64,000 nucleotides of DNA from the NCBI GenBank assembly GCA_963978545.1, contig OZ021721.1:111961414-112025413 (forward strand), read 5' to 3'. The notes under the pieces were generated by a model, which saw only the letters and a program-made list of their open reading frames with translations, made no database searches and was not told where the DNA came from. This DNA is from Linyphia triangularis. Lineage: Eukaryota > Arthropoda > Arachnida > Araneae > Linyphiidae. Each line of letters opens with the position of its first letter. Position 1 is the stretch's first letter. Of the stretch, positions 36,270-49,510 are shown piece after piece. Position numbers and translations under genes: made by a program.

Positions 36270-36480
36270 TACCCAACTAAAATGAAAGAGGGAAGGAGGG
36301 TAGCGTCAACAAAAAGCGTGTCTGGGAAAAGGGGGAGGGGGGTAGCAAAGCCTATTTCCACATGAATAGAAAGGGTCGGTATCATGATTTGGGACAGCAA
36401 CTCAATTAAGTGGCTACCGATAATCTAGCTAACCTTTCACACCTTCCTCGCTGGGGCACCCCTATGAACAAAGTGAAAAT
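36270..36480. promoter_or_regulatory. Small regulatory-like island with NK-type site
   Basis: Purine-rich run (GGGGGAGGGGGG), then TCAATTAAGTGG (36402-36413), which combines a TAAT-type core with the NK2-class AAGTG core, and CCGATAATC. The setting is otherwise AT-rich. Confidence 0.3.
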
Positions 36481-37182
36481 CGACTGCCATTTACTCGGAG
36501 TATAGATTGAGAAGATATGTTAAAAGAACCCTCTAGTTCATGTAAATAAGTACCACTCGGTAAACACTGTACCCAATTGAAGTTATAAGAGGGAAATTTG
36601 GGTATAGTACATTTGAGGGGTTTTAAGTCAGAACGCCATAGGTGTTTCAACAATGAGGAATTTTCACGCATTTTGGTTTTATTTTTAAATAAAAGTAGAG
36701 AAAAAACCATGAAAAACAATACCATTCTTTCAAAAATTTGAGATCGGATAGATAGTTAAAAAAAATATTTAGTTTTCCACTTTGCAATTTGACGAGAAAA
36801 AGCTACTTTTGCGTGTGACATCAATGTGCAGATGATGAACCAGTCTAAAACCTGTTTTAGACGAGGAGGGAGTGAGGTTCTTCCTCGGATTTTCGACGGT
36901 ATCTATGAGTAACTACGTCACGGTTTTTTAATGCATTTTTGGTCACATGACTTTTGCTCTGATTTCAGCTAATTTCAAACTCGATTTTTTTATTAATTGA
37001 AAGCGTAAAGATAAAAAATTATTGCACTGCTCAAATTTATTCGTTGGATAACACTAGAAAATACAAAAAATATTCATTTTTCTCACTTGTGCCCCCCAAG
37101 TACCTCATTCTGGCTTAAATCTAGACGAATAGAAGAGCTAAACTGTTGATAGAAATAGTAAAATAAGTCACAACCTCAATTG

Positions 37183-37364
37183 GCCGATCAAACGGTATAG
37201 TGGTTAGCGTGCTAGCATCTAGACCGCGAGGTTTCGGGTTCGAGTCCCGTGTAAGGCATAGGTGTTTGTAAATGTATGTTGGCTTGTCAAATGACGAATG
37301 TTTCGGCGCATTATAGCCCTCGTGTTGCTGACGGCGCCAGATAATCTGAAAACAACCAACCAAC
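37183..37364 (+). mobile_element. tRNA-derived SINE, family A, copy 5
   Basis: A full-length 182-bp copy with a perfect 14-bp duplication CACAACCTCAATTG at 37169-37182 and 37365-37378. The A box is GTATAGTGGTTAGCG and the B box GGGTTCGAGTCC. The tail is AACAACCAACCAACC. The perfect duplication suggests a young insertion. Confidence 0.9.
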
Positions 37365-38000
37365 CACAACCTCAATTGTTCGCCACAAGGCTGCCACAAC
37401 ATAGTCATGAAAACTAAGCAGATGGTTTGGTTTATAGTTTTGTCTCGCAAAATTAATATTAATTGACTTACACCTCTCAGATTTTAACCTCCTCATTTGA
37501 TTCATGTCTTGCCTTAGTATGATATTCAAATTTGATAGGGCCCCTGTAGTAGAATCTAATTTCTGTGATAGAGAAAGGTTAAAGAATTGGATTTTTGATT
37601 AAATATGATAACTCGAACTTAAACAAATTGTATTTTGACTGTCCCTGCCACTAAATATCCACTTTTTCGCATTTTTCTGTTATGTTATATCCGATCATGA
37701 TACCAAGTCTGCACAATTTGGTGATATTAATCTTCCTTTGTTAAGGTTGATGACGGATAATAAAATTAGTTTAATGACAAACGGTTGAATTTTGGTCAAT
37801 GAATTCATTTCGAGGAGCCTATTTTATTTGCAATATCGCGTGTGTCTGTAGAATTTGTAGTTTCGTCTAAGTATTATTATTATTATTATTATTATTTTTT
37901 TTTTTCGTAGTTATGCTTGTAGCATTTGTTTTTTGTAGACAGAAGGTTGACTGGAATAACCTTTGTACAAGTGTTTCTCCACATTTGGATAGTTTACAAG

Positions 38001-38568
38001 TTAAGGGGGTCCGGCACCTCCATAGGAGCCCATGTTAAATTCAACAACTTTGGGGGCATCTAATTTAATAACCGATTCTTCAATCATTATGAAACTTTCG
38101 CAGTATAATATTTGGATACTTTTGAATACTTTAACACGAGATTTTTTTTTTTTTTTAAATTAAAATAATTATGATTTTCTAAAAATATGTTTAAGAAAAA
38201 TTATAAAATTTTAGACTAATTTTTTTTTTTAAATAGTATGCTACTTATCAATAATTCCTCGTGTTAAAGTACTTAAATACATTAGAGAAACATGTCAAAA
38301 AAATTTCAAGCATTTATGTCATATAGATTTTAAGCTATGTGCCCCCAAACATGAAAAAATGGCATTTTGAGAAATTCGGCTTTGAAGTTAAGAAACATGC
38401 ATTAAATACCTACATTTTGTTCACTTCAAAAAATTATTAAAAATACTTTGAAATAAGATATAATTACAAATGTGGCATCATTTTAAAGACATAAATTTAT
38501 ATCTTAATAAACAGTATTAAACTCGAAATCAATGATCTGAAAATTTTTCATGTGCCGGACCCCCTAGG
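38001..38568. mobile_element. TTAA-type MITE, third subfamily
   Basis: It begins TTAA-GGGGGTCCGGCACC and ends GTGCCGGACCCCC-TAGG, with 13-14 bp inverted termini. The right flank is TAGG rather than TTAA, so the duplication has decayed or the end is altered. The interior is about 560 bp, non-coding and AT-rich. Confidence 0.6.
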
Positions 38569-38579
38569 GAAACGCTATT

Positions 38580-39285
38580 TTAAATAACTAAATATTTTAT
38601 ATTTTCTCAATACTGGAAAATATGATTTTTACAAGAAGATTATCATGAAGAAAAGTAACGAAATTAAGCGTTATTTTAAAATTGGCTCTTCGCCTTTAAA
38701 ACCCCTTAATTTTGTTTAAAGAATAAAATTCTGTCACTGTTTCTTATAAAAAATGCATGATTTTAAGATAGTCGTAAACATAAAAGCAATAATTAAAAAC
38801 ATCGTCAGACTTTCAAAAAGTGGAAGAGTTATTGATAGATATTGATGGAGATATGAGAAAAATCTCTTCATTTTTGAAAGAGTTGTCTTATTAGCCATTG
38901 TCCGCTCATTTACCCCATATGTTCTTACTGCACTTTTTTGTCTTTGCAAAATGTTTTCCAAATAACAATTAAGATACTAATGTTCTATTTTTACATTTCC
39001 CAAAAGATGCAGTTTGTCTTAGTAGAGTACTGATATTAAAACTTAACTCTCTAGTGTATGATTTTTTTCTTTATGGTGCAACTAGCGGTCATGTAGCTGG
39101 TGTGTATTAGAAAAAGTATTCTAAGAAAATACTTTTTTAGGTTAGTATGGTTGGTATAATTAAATGCAATTTCAAGTTACAATAAAGCATATTAGTTTTT
39201 ACTCAAAGTTTACTTCCAAATTATTTAGCATATATGCTACACTATGCATTAGAGAGTTAATCTCTATCCTTTGCTGGTATTTTTT
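38580..39285. other. AT-rich, no gene
   Basis: Includes a 75-residue minus-strand frame (38734-38961) without a recognisable motif. No other structure seen. Confidence 0.4.
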
Positions 39286-39289
39286 TTTT

Positions 39290-39697
39290 TTTTTTTAAAG
39301 TGGCAAGACAATCCTTCATCTGAAAATGCGCCTCTACAACTTCATGATTTTTATTATTTAAGGTCTGAAAAATGGCTAGAGTACAATATATAAATTCTTT
39401 ACACAAATTTCAGTGCATTATTTGATTAATATGCCAGTGTATTATTTGATTAATATGCCAGTGTATTATTTGATTAATATGCCAGTGTATTATTTGATTA
39501 ATATGACAGTGTATTATTTGAATAAGCTGCATATACTCCAATTGAAGTTACAAACTAATCAAATAATACACTGAGTTTGTGTAAGGAACTTCCATATTCT
39601 ACTCTTTGACCATTTTTACACCACTTCTTAAATAATAAAAATTATAAACGTGTAGTTGGACATTTTCAGCTGAAAGATTGTCTTGACACTTTTTTCG
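39290..39697. repeat. Imperfect palindromic element with 24-bp tandem repeat at its apex
   Basis: The left arm (about 39297-39436: AAAAGTGGCAAGACAATC, TTTTTATTATTTAAG, TTTACACAAA) is mirrored by the right arm (about 39550-39695: TTTGTGTAAG, CTTAAATAATAAAAA, GATTGTCTTGACACTTTT). The apex holds about five copies of a 24-bp unit, AGTGTATTATTTGATTAATATGCC (39411-39525). Confidence 0.8.
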
Positions 39698-39719
39698 TAA
39701 AATATTTTTTACCAACAAA

Positions 39720-40240
39720 AGATATTCAATCTTAAATTCCTGATCCGGAATTTAAGCAGTCCATCATTGAGACATTCTTCACTGTAATCTCTTACGGATG
39801 CAACAATTCATAAAATGGCATTAACAATTCACCAATACTCCAAGAGGGAAAGTATTTTTTTTCCCTTTGCATCCGCTATAAATTGACAAATATAGTAAAA
39901 GAAACCCGACCGTAATAAATCTCTTTGGCTTCAAGTTCAAGTCCTTGTGTAGCTGAAGCTGTGCGTGTCAAATGTCATTTGTTTAATCGGAATCACAGTA
40001 AGAAATATAGCTTTGCAACAGATAATTTCTCGCTTGCTTTGAGGCTTCAATTTAGCCGGCACATTTGTTACAATTTGCGCTGGATAGATGCGCTATCAAT
40101 AGCAATATCTTTTAGAAAAGCTTTCTGATTTTGCAAGCTCTGTGGAGGAAAGGAGTTGTATAGATTTTTTAAGGTGACACTTCCCTTTCTCTGGTTGTTA
40201 GGACAATAATTGTAATTTATTGTTTTCTTAGTGATAGAGG
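39720..40240. promoter_or_regulatory. Candidate non-coding regulatory island
   Basis: Complex text with a CCTGATCCGGAATTTAAG patch, an inverted short pair GGATGCAA (39796) / TTTGCATCC (39866), and overlapping short frames on both strands without domains. Confidence 0.3.
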
Positions 40241-40482
40241 ATGTCACTTTTCTATTGCTGGTTGAAACGTTCAATCAAATTAAATATTATAACAGAATTA
40301 ACTTGAGAATTAACCAGTATTGAAAAGATATTGTTCATTTTAAGTTAATAGCGTATTTGGATATAAAATTATAATTTAACTAGATTTTTTTCTTAGACTA
40401 GTAAATCATATTAACAGCTTTAAAAAAAGCAGGTAAGCACGATGCTATTCTTAAGTAGATTATTTTCTTTCTGTGTAAAGTA

Positions 40483-40685
40483 CACTGTTCAAAAAAAATT
40501 TCCACCTTGCACCAAAAATTGGTTTCTGTTTAGCTGCAACCAACATTTGGTGCTTAATTTCACGATTTAATGGTGCTTACTGTCCTAGGTAGCACCATTA
40601 AATCGTGAAACTAAGCAACAAATGTTGGTTGCAGCTGAATGGGAACCAATTTTTGGTGCAAGGTGGATCCAAATTTTTAACAGTG
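40483..40685. mobile_element. 203-bp palindromic TA MITE, copy 1
   Basis: TA flanks both ends. The termini are CACTGTTCAAAAAAAATTTC and its complement ending AACAGTG. Almost the whole element folds on itself (CACCTTGCACCAAAAATTGG mirrored), with apex CTTACTGTCCTAGGTAGC. Tc1/mariner-type by TA duplication. Confidence 0.9.
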
Positions 40686-40772
40686 TAGTCCATAGACAAT
40701 AAAATAAGTTTTCTTAAAACTAATCTTGTTTGAAATGGTAATTCTTCGTATTTTCTAATTCTCACGAATGTA

Positions 40773-41025
40773 CAGAGGATTAGAATTAAAGTTCAACTTT
40801 CAAAAAACTGCAAGAAAAAAACCACTGTTCAGAATGACCTAAAATTTAACCTGGATATAGTATACGCGAAGAAGCGGGAAACTGTACAACATAAAAAAAA
40901 AGTAGTTTGAAATAATAGTTTGCCATACCATTTCCCCCTTTTTGTATATTCAAGTAAAATTTCAGGTCATTCTGAAAAAGGTTCTTATAGCTTTTTGAAA
41001 ACTGAACTTTAATTATAACCACCTG
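40773..41025. mobile_element. CAGGGTGATTA-type MITE, copy 2
   Basis: The left end CAGAGGATTAGAATTAAAG has TA before it. GTTCAACTTTCAAAAAACTG mirrors the right end, which runs GCTTTTTGAAAACTGAACTT and then AATTATAACCACCTG-TA. Confidence 0.75.
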
Positions 41026-41677
41026 TATATTTTTTTCTTCGACATATCTGACATTAATCTTTGCTTTGAAATATATAACACTCTTTTATACGATTTTGTT
41101 TTTTAAGCATTTATTATCTTAGTCGTTTTTATTTTCAATTACCTAAATGTATACATAGGGTAATGAAAGTATAGCATTCGGTCCAAAAAAAATATCGTGT
41201 TTTTTTGCATTTCTTTACGTTTTGGAACATCCTGATTCAGAAAAGTTGTCTAGAAAAATTTCTGTCTGTGTGACGGGGGCTGTATAACTTTCGAACAAAT
41301 TAATCTAGAATGTTCAAATTTGGTGTGTGGGTGAGTGTTGACCATGAGTCCTACCATTAAAGTTTTCGTAAAAATCGCGCATGAACATAAGGTAGCTGCC
41401 TTTGAAATAAAATCATGTTTTTCAATGATTGCTAAAAACAGCCATAACGATTTTGATCAAAATCGCTGTGGTAATGCCTTTTAAGGTGTTCTTAACATCC
41501 CCACCGACAAAATTCCCGTAAAAATGCTTTAATGGAGTAAAAAGTTGAAAAACGAATAGCTTTAATACAGAGTTCTCTTTCCTTGAGCTTACCTCATCAA
41601 CGATCGTTTTTTCGTCTCTCCTCAGCTTCACTTATAAGGAAGGATAATATGAAAATTATTGAAAGTATATCGCTAAA

Positions 41678-41807
<130 letters not shown>

Positions 41808-41846
41808 AAAGACCCGTATAAGAATTATCGCAAAAAGTATCACCTA

Positions 41847-42049
41847 CACTGTTAAAAATTTTGTTCCACCTTGCACCAAAAATTGGTTCCCATTTAGCTG
41901 CCACCAACACTTGGTGCTTAGTTTCACGATTTAATGGTGCAACCTCGGACCGTAAGCACCATTAAATCGCTATACTAAGCACCAAATGCTGGTGGCAGCT
42001 AAATGGGAACCAAATTTTGGTGCATGGTGGACAATTTTTTTTAACAGTG
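41847..42049. mobile_element. 203-bp palindromic TA MITE, copy 2
   Basis: Exactly the same length as copy 1, with TA on both sides and ends CACTGTTAAAAATTTTG / TTTTTTTTAACAGTG. It is inserted in the dispersed repeat at 41138-42160. Confidence 0.9.
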
Positions 42050-42339
42050 TACTGGCAATTTTTTCTAAATGAATGATGAAAATATAAAAACGGTAAATGA
42101 GACAAATGTAAGTCAGTATTATAGTGTAATTGAAAGTTGTGCGATGTTCCACACCCCTAGTTTACTGTAGCACACCATGTAGTATAAGTATGTTCACAAT
42201 CATGAAATATTTTTTATCTTTAAAATATTTACTTTAATCTTTTTTAGTACTTGATCTTTATAACGAGGTTTAATTTGAGACTGTTATGTAAAAGGCACTT
42301 AAATTAGACAAAAAAATTCATTAGACTGTTTCGATATGA

Positions 42340-42600
42340 TCTTGGGAATTCATATTTTAACGATAAATACGTCTGGTTCCCGCGGTAATTGTATTTTGAC
42401 AGCACGGCGATAGCCCGCTCTTTATACCGATAAGCCGTGCTATTAAAACGTGCAAAGTGTAATGTGCGGTAGATCAAGGAAAGAAAATTTGTAAACACGC
42501 TCAGAGATAATACTAAAAGGGCTTCAGAGTGGAAAGAGTAGATGTAATTATTTTGATAAGACATTTTATCAATTTCGGTAACTCGATTTATACGCTACCC
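42340..42600. promoter_or_regulatory. Candidate regulatory island with 8-bp inverted pair
   Basis: AGCACGGC (near 42401) and GCCGTGCT (near 42433) flank GATAGCCCG...CCGATAA, in a GC-richer patch between MITEs. The 86-residue minus-strand frame has no known motif. Confidence 0.35.
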
Positions 42601-42759
42601 ACCAATTTCAGTTTCATATTGAATAAAGAGAGTTTATCTTTTCATAATTGAGGTCCATGATTGTCATTTCTATTTTTCTATAATTTAATCTTATTAATAT
42701 TTTGAATGAGAAATTATATTTTGCTTAATGCCAAATCTGCATTGCGGTAAATCCACCTA

Positions 42760-42962
42760 CATAGTAAAAAATTTTGTTCCAACTTGCACCAAAAATTGGT
42801 TCCCATTTAGCTGCAACCAACATTTGGTGCTTAGTTTCACGATTAAATAGTGCTACCTCAGACCGTAAGCGCCATTAAATCGTGAAACAAAGCACCAAAT
42901 GTTCGTTGCAGCTAAATGGGAACCAATTTTTGGTGCAAGGTGGAACAAGATTTTTAACAGTG
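42760..42962. mobile_element. 203-bp palindromic TA MITE, copy 3
   Basis: Same length and structure, TA flanks at 42758-42759 and 42963-42964. The left terminus is mutated (CATAGTAAAAAATTTTG) while the right retains AACAGTG. Confidence 0.9.
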
Positions 42963-43110
42963 TACGTTGCAAAATTTCTGAAATTTATATATTAAGACAG
43001 AAATGCTTTTACTGGAAAAATTTCAAATGTTCACTTTAAAAATTTAATGGTGAAGCTTGTACATTTTTTTTTTACCTCTACCTCTCTTTATTTAACAGTC
43101 ATTTATATAT

Positions 43111-43783
43111 AGGTGATTATAATTAAAGATCAATTTTCAAAAGCTGTAAGAAAGAACCACTGGTCAGACTTGAAATTTGACTTGAATATACTTTATTAAG
43201 GGGGAAACGGGGCAGTAGGGCATAAGAAGCACAAATAGTGAAAAGGTTTTTTTCTTACTATTAAATAGTTGAAATATTATATGGTTATAAAGCAGTAGAA
43301 ATAAATTTTCTATAGTTAAGTTTCATAGTTAGAAATAATTTTTTCCTATGCCATACCATTTCCCTTTCTTCGAGTACATTCAGATCAAATTTCGAGTCAT
43401 TTTGTCTTTTATATACAGGTGATTATAATTAAAAATCAATTTTCAAAAAGCTGTAAGTAAGAATCTCTGTCAGACCTGAAATTTGATTTGAATATACGTT
43501 AATAAGGGGGAAACGGTGCAGTGTGGCATAAGAAGCACAAATAGTTAATAGTTTTTTTTCTAACTATTAAACAGTTGAAATATTATATAGTTATAATGCA
43601 GTAAAAATAAGTTTTTTATAGTTAAGTTTCATAGTTAGAAATAATTTTTTCCTATGCCATACCATTTCCCTTTCTTCGCGTATATTCAAATAGCGTATAT
43701 TCAGATCAAATTTCAAGTCATTTTGTCTATTATTTCTTTCTTACATCTTTTTAAAAGTTGATCTTTAATTAAAATCTTCCTGC
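43111..43783. mobile_element. Two head-to-tail CAGGTGATTATAA-type MITE copies
   Basis: Copies start at 43111 (AGGTGATTATAATTAAAGAT) and 43416 (CAGGTGATTATAATTAAAAA) and share their interiors closely (GGGGGAAACGG(G/T)GCAGT, GGCATAAGAAGCACAAATAG). Copy 1 lacks its right terminus. Copy 2 ends CTTTAATTAAAATCTTCCTG. This is a tandem duplication or nested insertion of a longer subfamily. Confidence 0.75.
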
Positions 43784-43799
43784 ATTATAAATAAAATAT

Positions 43800-44676
43800 T
43801 GTGAATTTACTTTTGTTAGTGTAAATTGTTTCAGGCTAGGTTTTGATTAGTATTAATAGTTTATTTGATGTGGCCTTTAAGAATTTTTACCAATACTATA
43901 ATTAATTCATTCTCTAAAATATTTTAACACATCAATGCACAATGCACGTTTTTCATTTTTTGCATATGCAGTACTTAAAAAGCTACATGATTTTTCACAG
44001 CAATCAAAGTGAAATTCATCATGATTAACCAGTTTTAAAATCTCTAAGATTTCTTAACTTTATACGACCAATTATTCCACCTGATCGGTTTATTTTTACA
44101 ATGCCATTATTTTAGAGGTATCAATTATTTTGTAAGCCTCTGTTATGTTCACAAATAATTTAATATTACCTTAAAGAAATTACATCAATTATGTATCGAA
44201 CTCGTTTTCTATAATATTTGCACTCAACACTAAAGCATTGATGTGAGTGTTTATCGATAACACCACATTTTTTAGTAGCCAAAAAATCTAAATTCTGACT
44301 GTAGTGTATATTATAATGAACTCAACACAAAAAATAAAATATGTCATTTTAATTCATAAAAATGTTTTTTATATATGTAAATATTTTATTTTGATCTTCA
44401 AGGATCATATACGTACTGTAAAACTGAATCCAACTTTAAGAAGTCAAATTTCATTAAACCGGGTCGAGCGAAACTCTGAACTTCTACTAATCTTTGTAAA
44501 TCTCATCTTCGTATTACAGTTCATTAAATAATTAGAGATATTTGTAATTGAGGTAATCATTTTGAATCATCCTGCATGTATAATATCAAACAGATTTATT
44601 CTGATACATTCAGAAACAAAAATGTAGGTAGAGTTCGGGTATTTTACCACTTGTACATCAAGAGCTACCAGCAAAA

Positions 44677-44680
<4 letters not shown>
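43800..44680. other. AT-rich, no gene
   Basis: Includes a 75-residue plus-strand frame (44304-44531) with no domain and no splice support. Nothing else stands out. Confidence 0.4.

Positions 44681-44754
<74 letters not shown>
44681..44754. repeat. (TA)n microsatellite, ~37 units
   Basis: Pure TA run directly after an A8 tract. Confidence 0.97.
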
Positions 44755-44757
<3 letters not shown>

Positions 44758-45656
44758 AATCTCACCTTATCCTTTCATACATTTTCTATAAATATTTTTA
44801 ATTTATATTCTTTTACAAACAAATGTCAGCAGGTGAATGAATTTAAACAATATAAAAAGTTACATTTCAAACATAGTGAATAAAATATAAATAAAAAAGA
44901 ATGTGAAATTCGTCACCAAAAAACACTTTTTTTTTTGACAAAGTACTAAAAAACGTGTTTTTTGAGTGATTGTATCTTAAACGTGTTGAATGAAATTGCG
45001 AAATTTATTAAAAAGAAATTTGTGCTTTTTCTAAAATATTCTCGAATTCGGTAATTATATGAAATGGTATAACTGTCTTTATGGTATTCAAAATACTTCT
45101 TAAATTACGTTAAATTTTGCAAATATTCAAAGGTTTAAAAGATAAACAGCACAAACTGTTCAAGAGGAACTTGTTTTTTCCAGTGTAAAACTTTTTAACC
45201 AGAAATAACTTCAATTTGAATCAATTTAAAAAATTAGTTCAATTTCAAATGCAGGTATAGAGAACCTACTAGGATCAAATGCATCTGGGCAATAATTGAT
45301 TTTTTGATTAATTTTGAAATGTCCTTATTTTTGCTTTGTTTTATATAAAATGGGTGTAGTATTTGAAAATAGTATTCAATGAAAAAATAGCTACTTCAGC
45401 TATGTTTACAATTCTAATCGATTTCCTGAAATAAGTTAATGTGTATCATATGCCATTAAAATTAAAATTCCAAATGAATTACACACTGAGTTACAACTAA
45501 TGCCCATTAGCCTTTAGTTAGGTAATTAAATTTCGAATATCATAAATTGAAGAATATTTTAGGTAGTTAGTTTTCTAATGCTTGTGAAATGCGAAAAAAA
45601 CTATGTCGTGTTCAATCAAAAATAAAAAAAAAATAAAAAAAATATTACATTGTGTA

Positions 45657-46680
45657 CAATATGATTATAAATAATGTTCAACTTTCCAGAAGCTTTAAAG
45701 AAGAAGAAGAAAAAAAAAAAAAAAAAAAAAAAACACCGTTGAGAATGACCTGAAATTTGACCTGAATATATACGAAAAAAAGGGAAATGATATGACTTTA
45801 AAAAAAAAAAAAAAAAACTATTTTGAACTTTTTTGTATGCCATATCATTTCATCTTTCTTCGAGTATTTTCAGATCAAATTTTAGGTAATTCGAAAGAGA
45901 TGTTCTCTTTTTACAGCTTTTTAAAGATTGAACTTTAATTATAATACCCAGTAAACTGTTACCTTAAAATACTCCAGAGCAATATCCACCCAACCCCTTG
46001 ATTGCCGAAGAGTAGAGATTCACCGGGAGTCGAAAACTACAAAGCTAGAAAGGCAAGAGCACCCAAAATAATAAAAACCCAGTACCTAAAAACTGAGTAA
46101 AAGAAAAGAGTGGGTTTAGTTTTCAGTTCGAATAAGCCAAAGGTGGTAGCAACCCGATGAATGGGGGAGAAAAGCATTCAATATGATTATAAATAATGTT
46201 CAACTTTCCAGAAGCTTTAAAGAAGAAGGAAAAAAAAACACCGTTGAGAATGACCTGAAATTTGACCTGAATATACACAAAAAAAAAGGGAAATGATATG
46301 ACTTAAAAAAAAAAAAACTATTTTGAACTTTTTTGTATGCCATATCATTTCATCTTTCTTCGAGTATTTTCAGATCAAATTTTAGGTAATTCGAAAGAGA
46401 TGTTCTCTTTTTACAGCTTTTTAAAGATTGAATTTTAATTATGATACCCAGTAAATTGTTACCTTAAAATACTCCAGAGCAATATCCACCCAACCCCTTG
46501 ATTGCCGAAGAGTAGAGATTCACCGGGAGTCGAAACCTACAAAGCCAGAAAGGCAAGAGCACCCAAAATAATAAAAACCCAGTAACTAAAAACTGAGTAA
46601 AAGAAAAGAGTGGGTTTAGTTTTCAGTTCGAATAAGCCAAAGGTGGTAGCAACCCGATGAATGGGGGAGAAAAGCATTCA
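45657..46680. repeat. 522-bp tandem duplication carrying a MITE
   Basis: CAATATGATTATAAATAATG starts units at 45657 and 46179. Both end ATGGGGGAGAAAAGCATTCA. Each unit holds a MITE (TTCAACTTTCCAGAAGCTT ... TTTAATTAT(A/G)AT) and a ~225-bp GC-richer block beginning ACTCCAGAGCAATATCCACC. Differences are mainly homopolymer lengths and a few substitutions, so the event is recent. Confidence 0.9.
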
Positions 46681-47060
46681 AACCCTCGGAAAAAGCAATT
46701 TTCATTTTTCACGCTTTGTAGCTCCCTTATCTGATGACTGTCTCGGCAAAGGCGACTGGAAAACGGCCCACTGTTCAGTTAATGATCGTTAAGTCAATGG
46801 TTTTCTGTGCTTTTCTTTTTTTCACTCATGCCCTCACCCATTTAGGGGAAGGGGGATTTCCACCACCCACTTTGGGTCTTCATTCTCTGTTTAGTGAGTT
46901 TAAATTATGAAGGGGGCTTTACTGTGGTGATCTGGGGTCAACTGTCGATTCGTCAAGGGTTTTGCTTGGTTGTTTGATGAGACGAATTCGTTACGATGTG
47001 ATGGTGACACTCGAGAGCTTTTTTGGTTTTGATATCTCATGTGACAAGGTTTTCGATCTC
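46680..47060. promoter_or_regulatory. Candidate regulatory island adjoining the duplication
   Basis: Complex sequence (CTGATGACTGTCTCGGC, CAGTTAATGATCGTTAAG, GGGGTCAACTGTCGATTCG). Its left edge is the end of the duplicated unit. No exon signal. Confidence 0.3.
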
Positions 47061-47960
47061 AAATTTTTTATGCTGGAGATTGGTATAAATTTTTAACCAA
47101 ACTGCAATTGTGGCTACCTCGAAATTTAATCAGCATAAGGTGATGTTCATTGGTTGCTCTTTGTATTGCAACTTTTTGGTTTTGGTACCATCTGCGACAC
47201 ATTATTTGATATCAAATTTTTCTGCAATAAATTGACACAAGTTATGAAATTCTATCGTATCATATAAAAAATTCTAAAGGGATTAGTTACAACCACAAAA
47301 TTAGAATTGGAAGTACTTCTAAATATATCCACTAGGCGATATTTATTTTTCATGCAATAGTTACTTGCTGATATTTTCTGTGACATTGTGGCAATGTCAC
47401 AGACACTCTCCCCTAGCTTTTGAAAATTAAAAACAAATATAAGCTGGAAAATTCACAAAACAATTAATACAAGGGTAATATAGACTTTAAATTACTGATT
47501 CAAACGAAAATATCAATGTACAACTGTTAATTAACATTTAATTAAGAAATATAACCACCATTTTAAAAATAAAAATTTAACAAAAGTATTTTACTATCTA
47601 ATGTGTATAGAGCTTTAATTAGGTTTACAGAGAAAATGATGATAATTTGGTATTAATTCAAATTAATAATTTTTTCTAGCATATGTGGCAGTTGGAATGA
47701 CAGATTTCCTTCTTATAGTGATGTTAGTCTTATATGATGTTAGTCTTAGAAATGTCATGTGTAGATGTTAGTCATTAGAAAGATGTTAGTTTTATATAGT
47801 TATAGAGAAGTTAGTCTTATAGTCTTCAGTTAGTGATGTCTATAATGTCATAATATACCACTGTATATGACGAGCGAATTGCTTAGTTGACTGTATCCTA
47901 CAACTATTCACATGATATTAGTAATTAGAACTACAAAAGTTGGGGGGAAAAAAAATTCAA
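47060..47960. other. AT-rich, no gene; short TTAGTCTTATA repeats near 47710-47830
   Basis: GATGTTAGTCTTATA-like motifs recur four to five times around 47710-47830, and GTGACATTGTGGCAATGTCAC (near 47382-47402) is a small inverted repeat. No coding frame. Confidence 0.4.
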
Positions 47961-47969
47961 AATAGTTTT

Positions 47970-48057
47970 TTTTTCGTATTCAGATCAAATTTCAAGTTTT
48001 TCTCACATTTCTTTTTTACAGCTTTTTGAAAGTTGAACTTTAATTATAATCATACTG
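47970..48057. mobile_element. 3' half of a CAGGGTGATTA-type MITE
   Basis: TTCAGATCAAATTTCAAG and GCTTTTTGAAAGTTGAACTT, then AATTATAATCATACTGTA, match the right half of the family. The left half is missing. Confidence 0.65.
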
Positions 48058-48072
48058 TAGTAGGTACAGCAA

Positions 48073-48441
<369 letters not shown>

Positions 48442-48499
48442 CATGTTAAAACAGTCTTGAGACGGGTTCTAAACGATAAGAGTTTGATTAAGGCTACCC

Positions 48500-48800
48500 T
48501 GTTGAAAAAATTATCTTATTTGTAGATGGCCCCTTCTTTAAGAGATCGCTCTGTTTTCCTTTCCAAAGAAAGAATTACATTAAAACGCGAGTCAGTTTGA
48601 AGTGATGAATGACCTGCTGCAAGTTCGTTCCTCGACCATGGAATAGAAAGAAAGGAAAACAAAAAATACAACTTGAGAAAGCAATTGGAAACGATTGAGC
48701 TTATTCACGCGCAAAAACCTTATCGCAAAGCGGGACTTTTAAATTTATTTATTAAGGGGGCGATAGCTGCGGATAAGCGCTGAAACTCGTATAATTGATA
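48500..48800. promoter_or_regulatory. Candidate regulatory island
   Basis: Complex, GC-richer text with CGCAAAGCGGGAC, TTTATTTATTAAG (Hox/Fox-like AT core), GGGGGCGATAGCTGCGG and GATAAGCGC. No coding frame. It lies between a microsatellite and AT-rich sequence. Confidence 0.35.
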
Positions 48801-49510
48801 AGCTCGTTTTTTTTTAAAGCGGGTAGATCAAATAGATTAAAACGATTGATGTTGAAATTAGCATAATGATCTGAAGTGTTTGAAATCTACGTTTTTGTTG
48901 TTTATTTTCGTTAATAACTTTTCTTGGAGACCTAGTAGGCTGAGAAATGGCAATAAGATAGTTATCGATAGCGAATAAATATATGTCCAATTGTTTAAGA
49001 TTATAAAAAATTTGTACTTGCAAGAAATTGAAATGTAAATCTGGAATGGTAATAGCAAAAATGTTTTATCTTGATAAACTATTTTGTTTTCATTTTTATC
49101 ATTTTATTTACTCATCAAAATAATTTCAATAATTATCAGTGATATGACTGCACGTTAAAAGGAGGCTCTTAATTGAATTAAACGTTTAAAGTACAATTGG
49201 AAAAAGTAAACAACATTGAACAAGTATTTGCATATTTTTTCTTTTATTTATAAAAAATTTAATTATTATTAATTCTAACCAGTAATGTGGCGCAATGTTT
49301 TTGATTGTTCCTACGACTGCGTAAAATTTTATTTTGTCCCACAATTTCTTTCAGTGGGTTTTTATTTTTTAGGATTAATACGCACTGACGCATATGAAAC
49401 ATATAAATACCGTAACATTTGAAAATAGCCGACTTAATTTGACAGTAATTTTTTGAAAAATTACAGATTTCAAAACTGTTATTCTTTTTTTTATTTAATT
49501 TTTTCAACCT

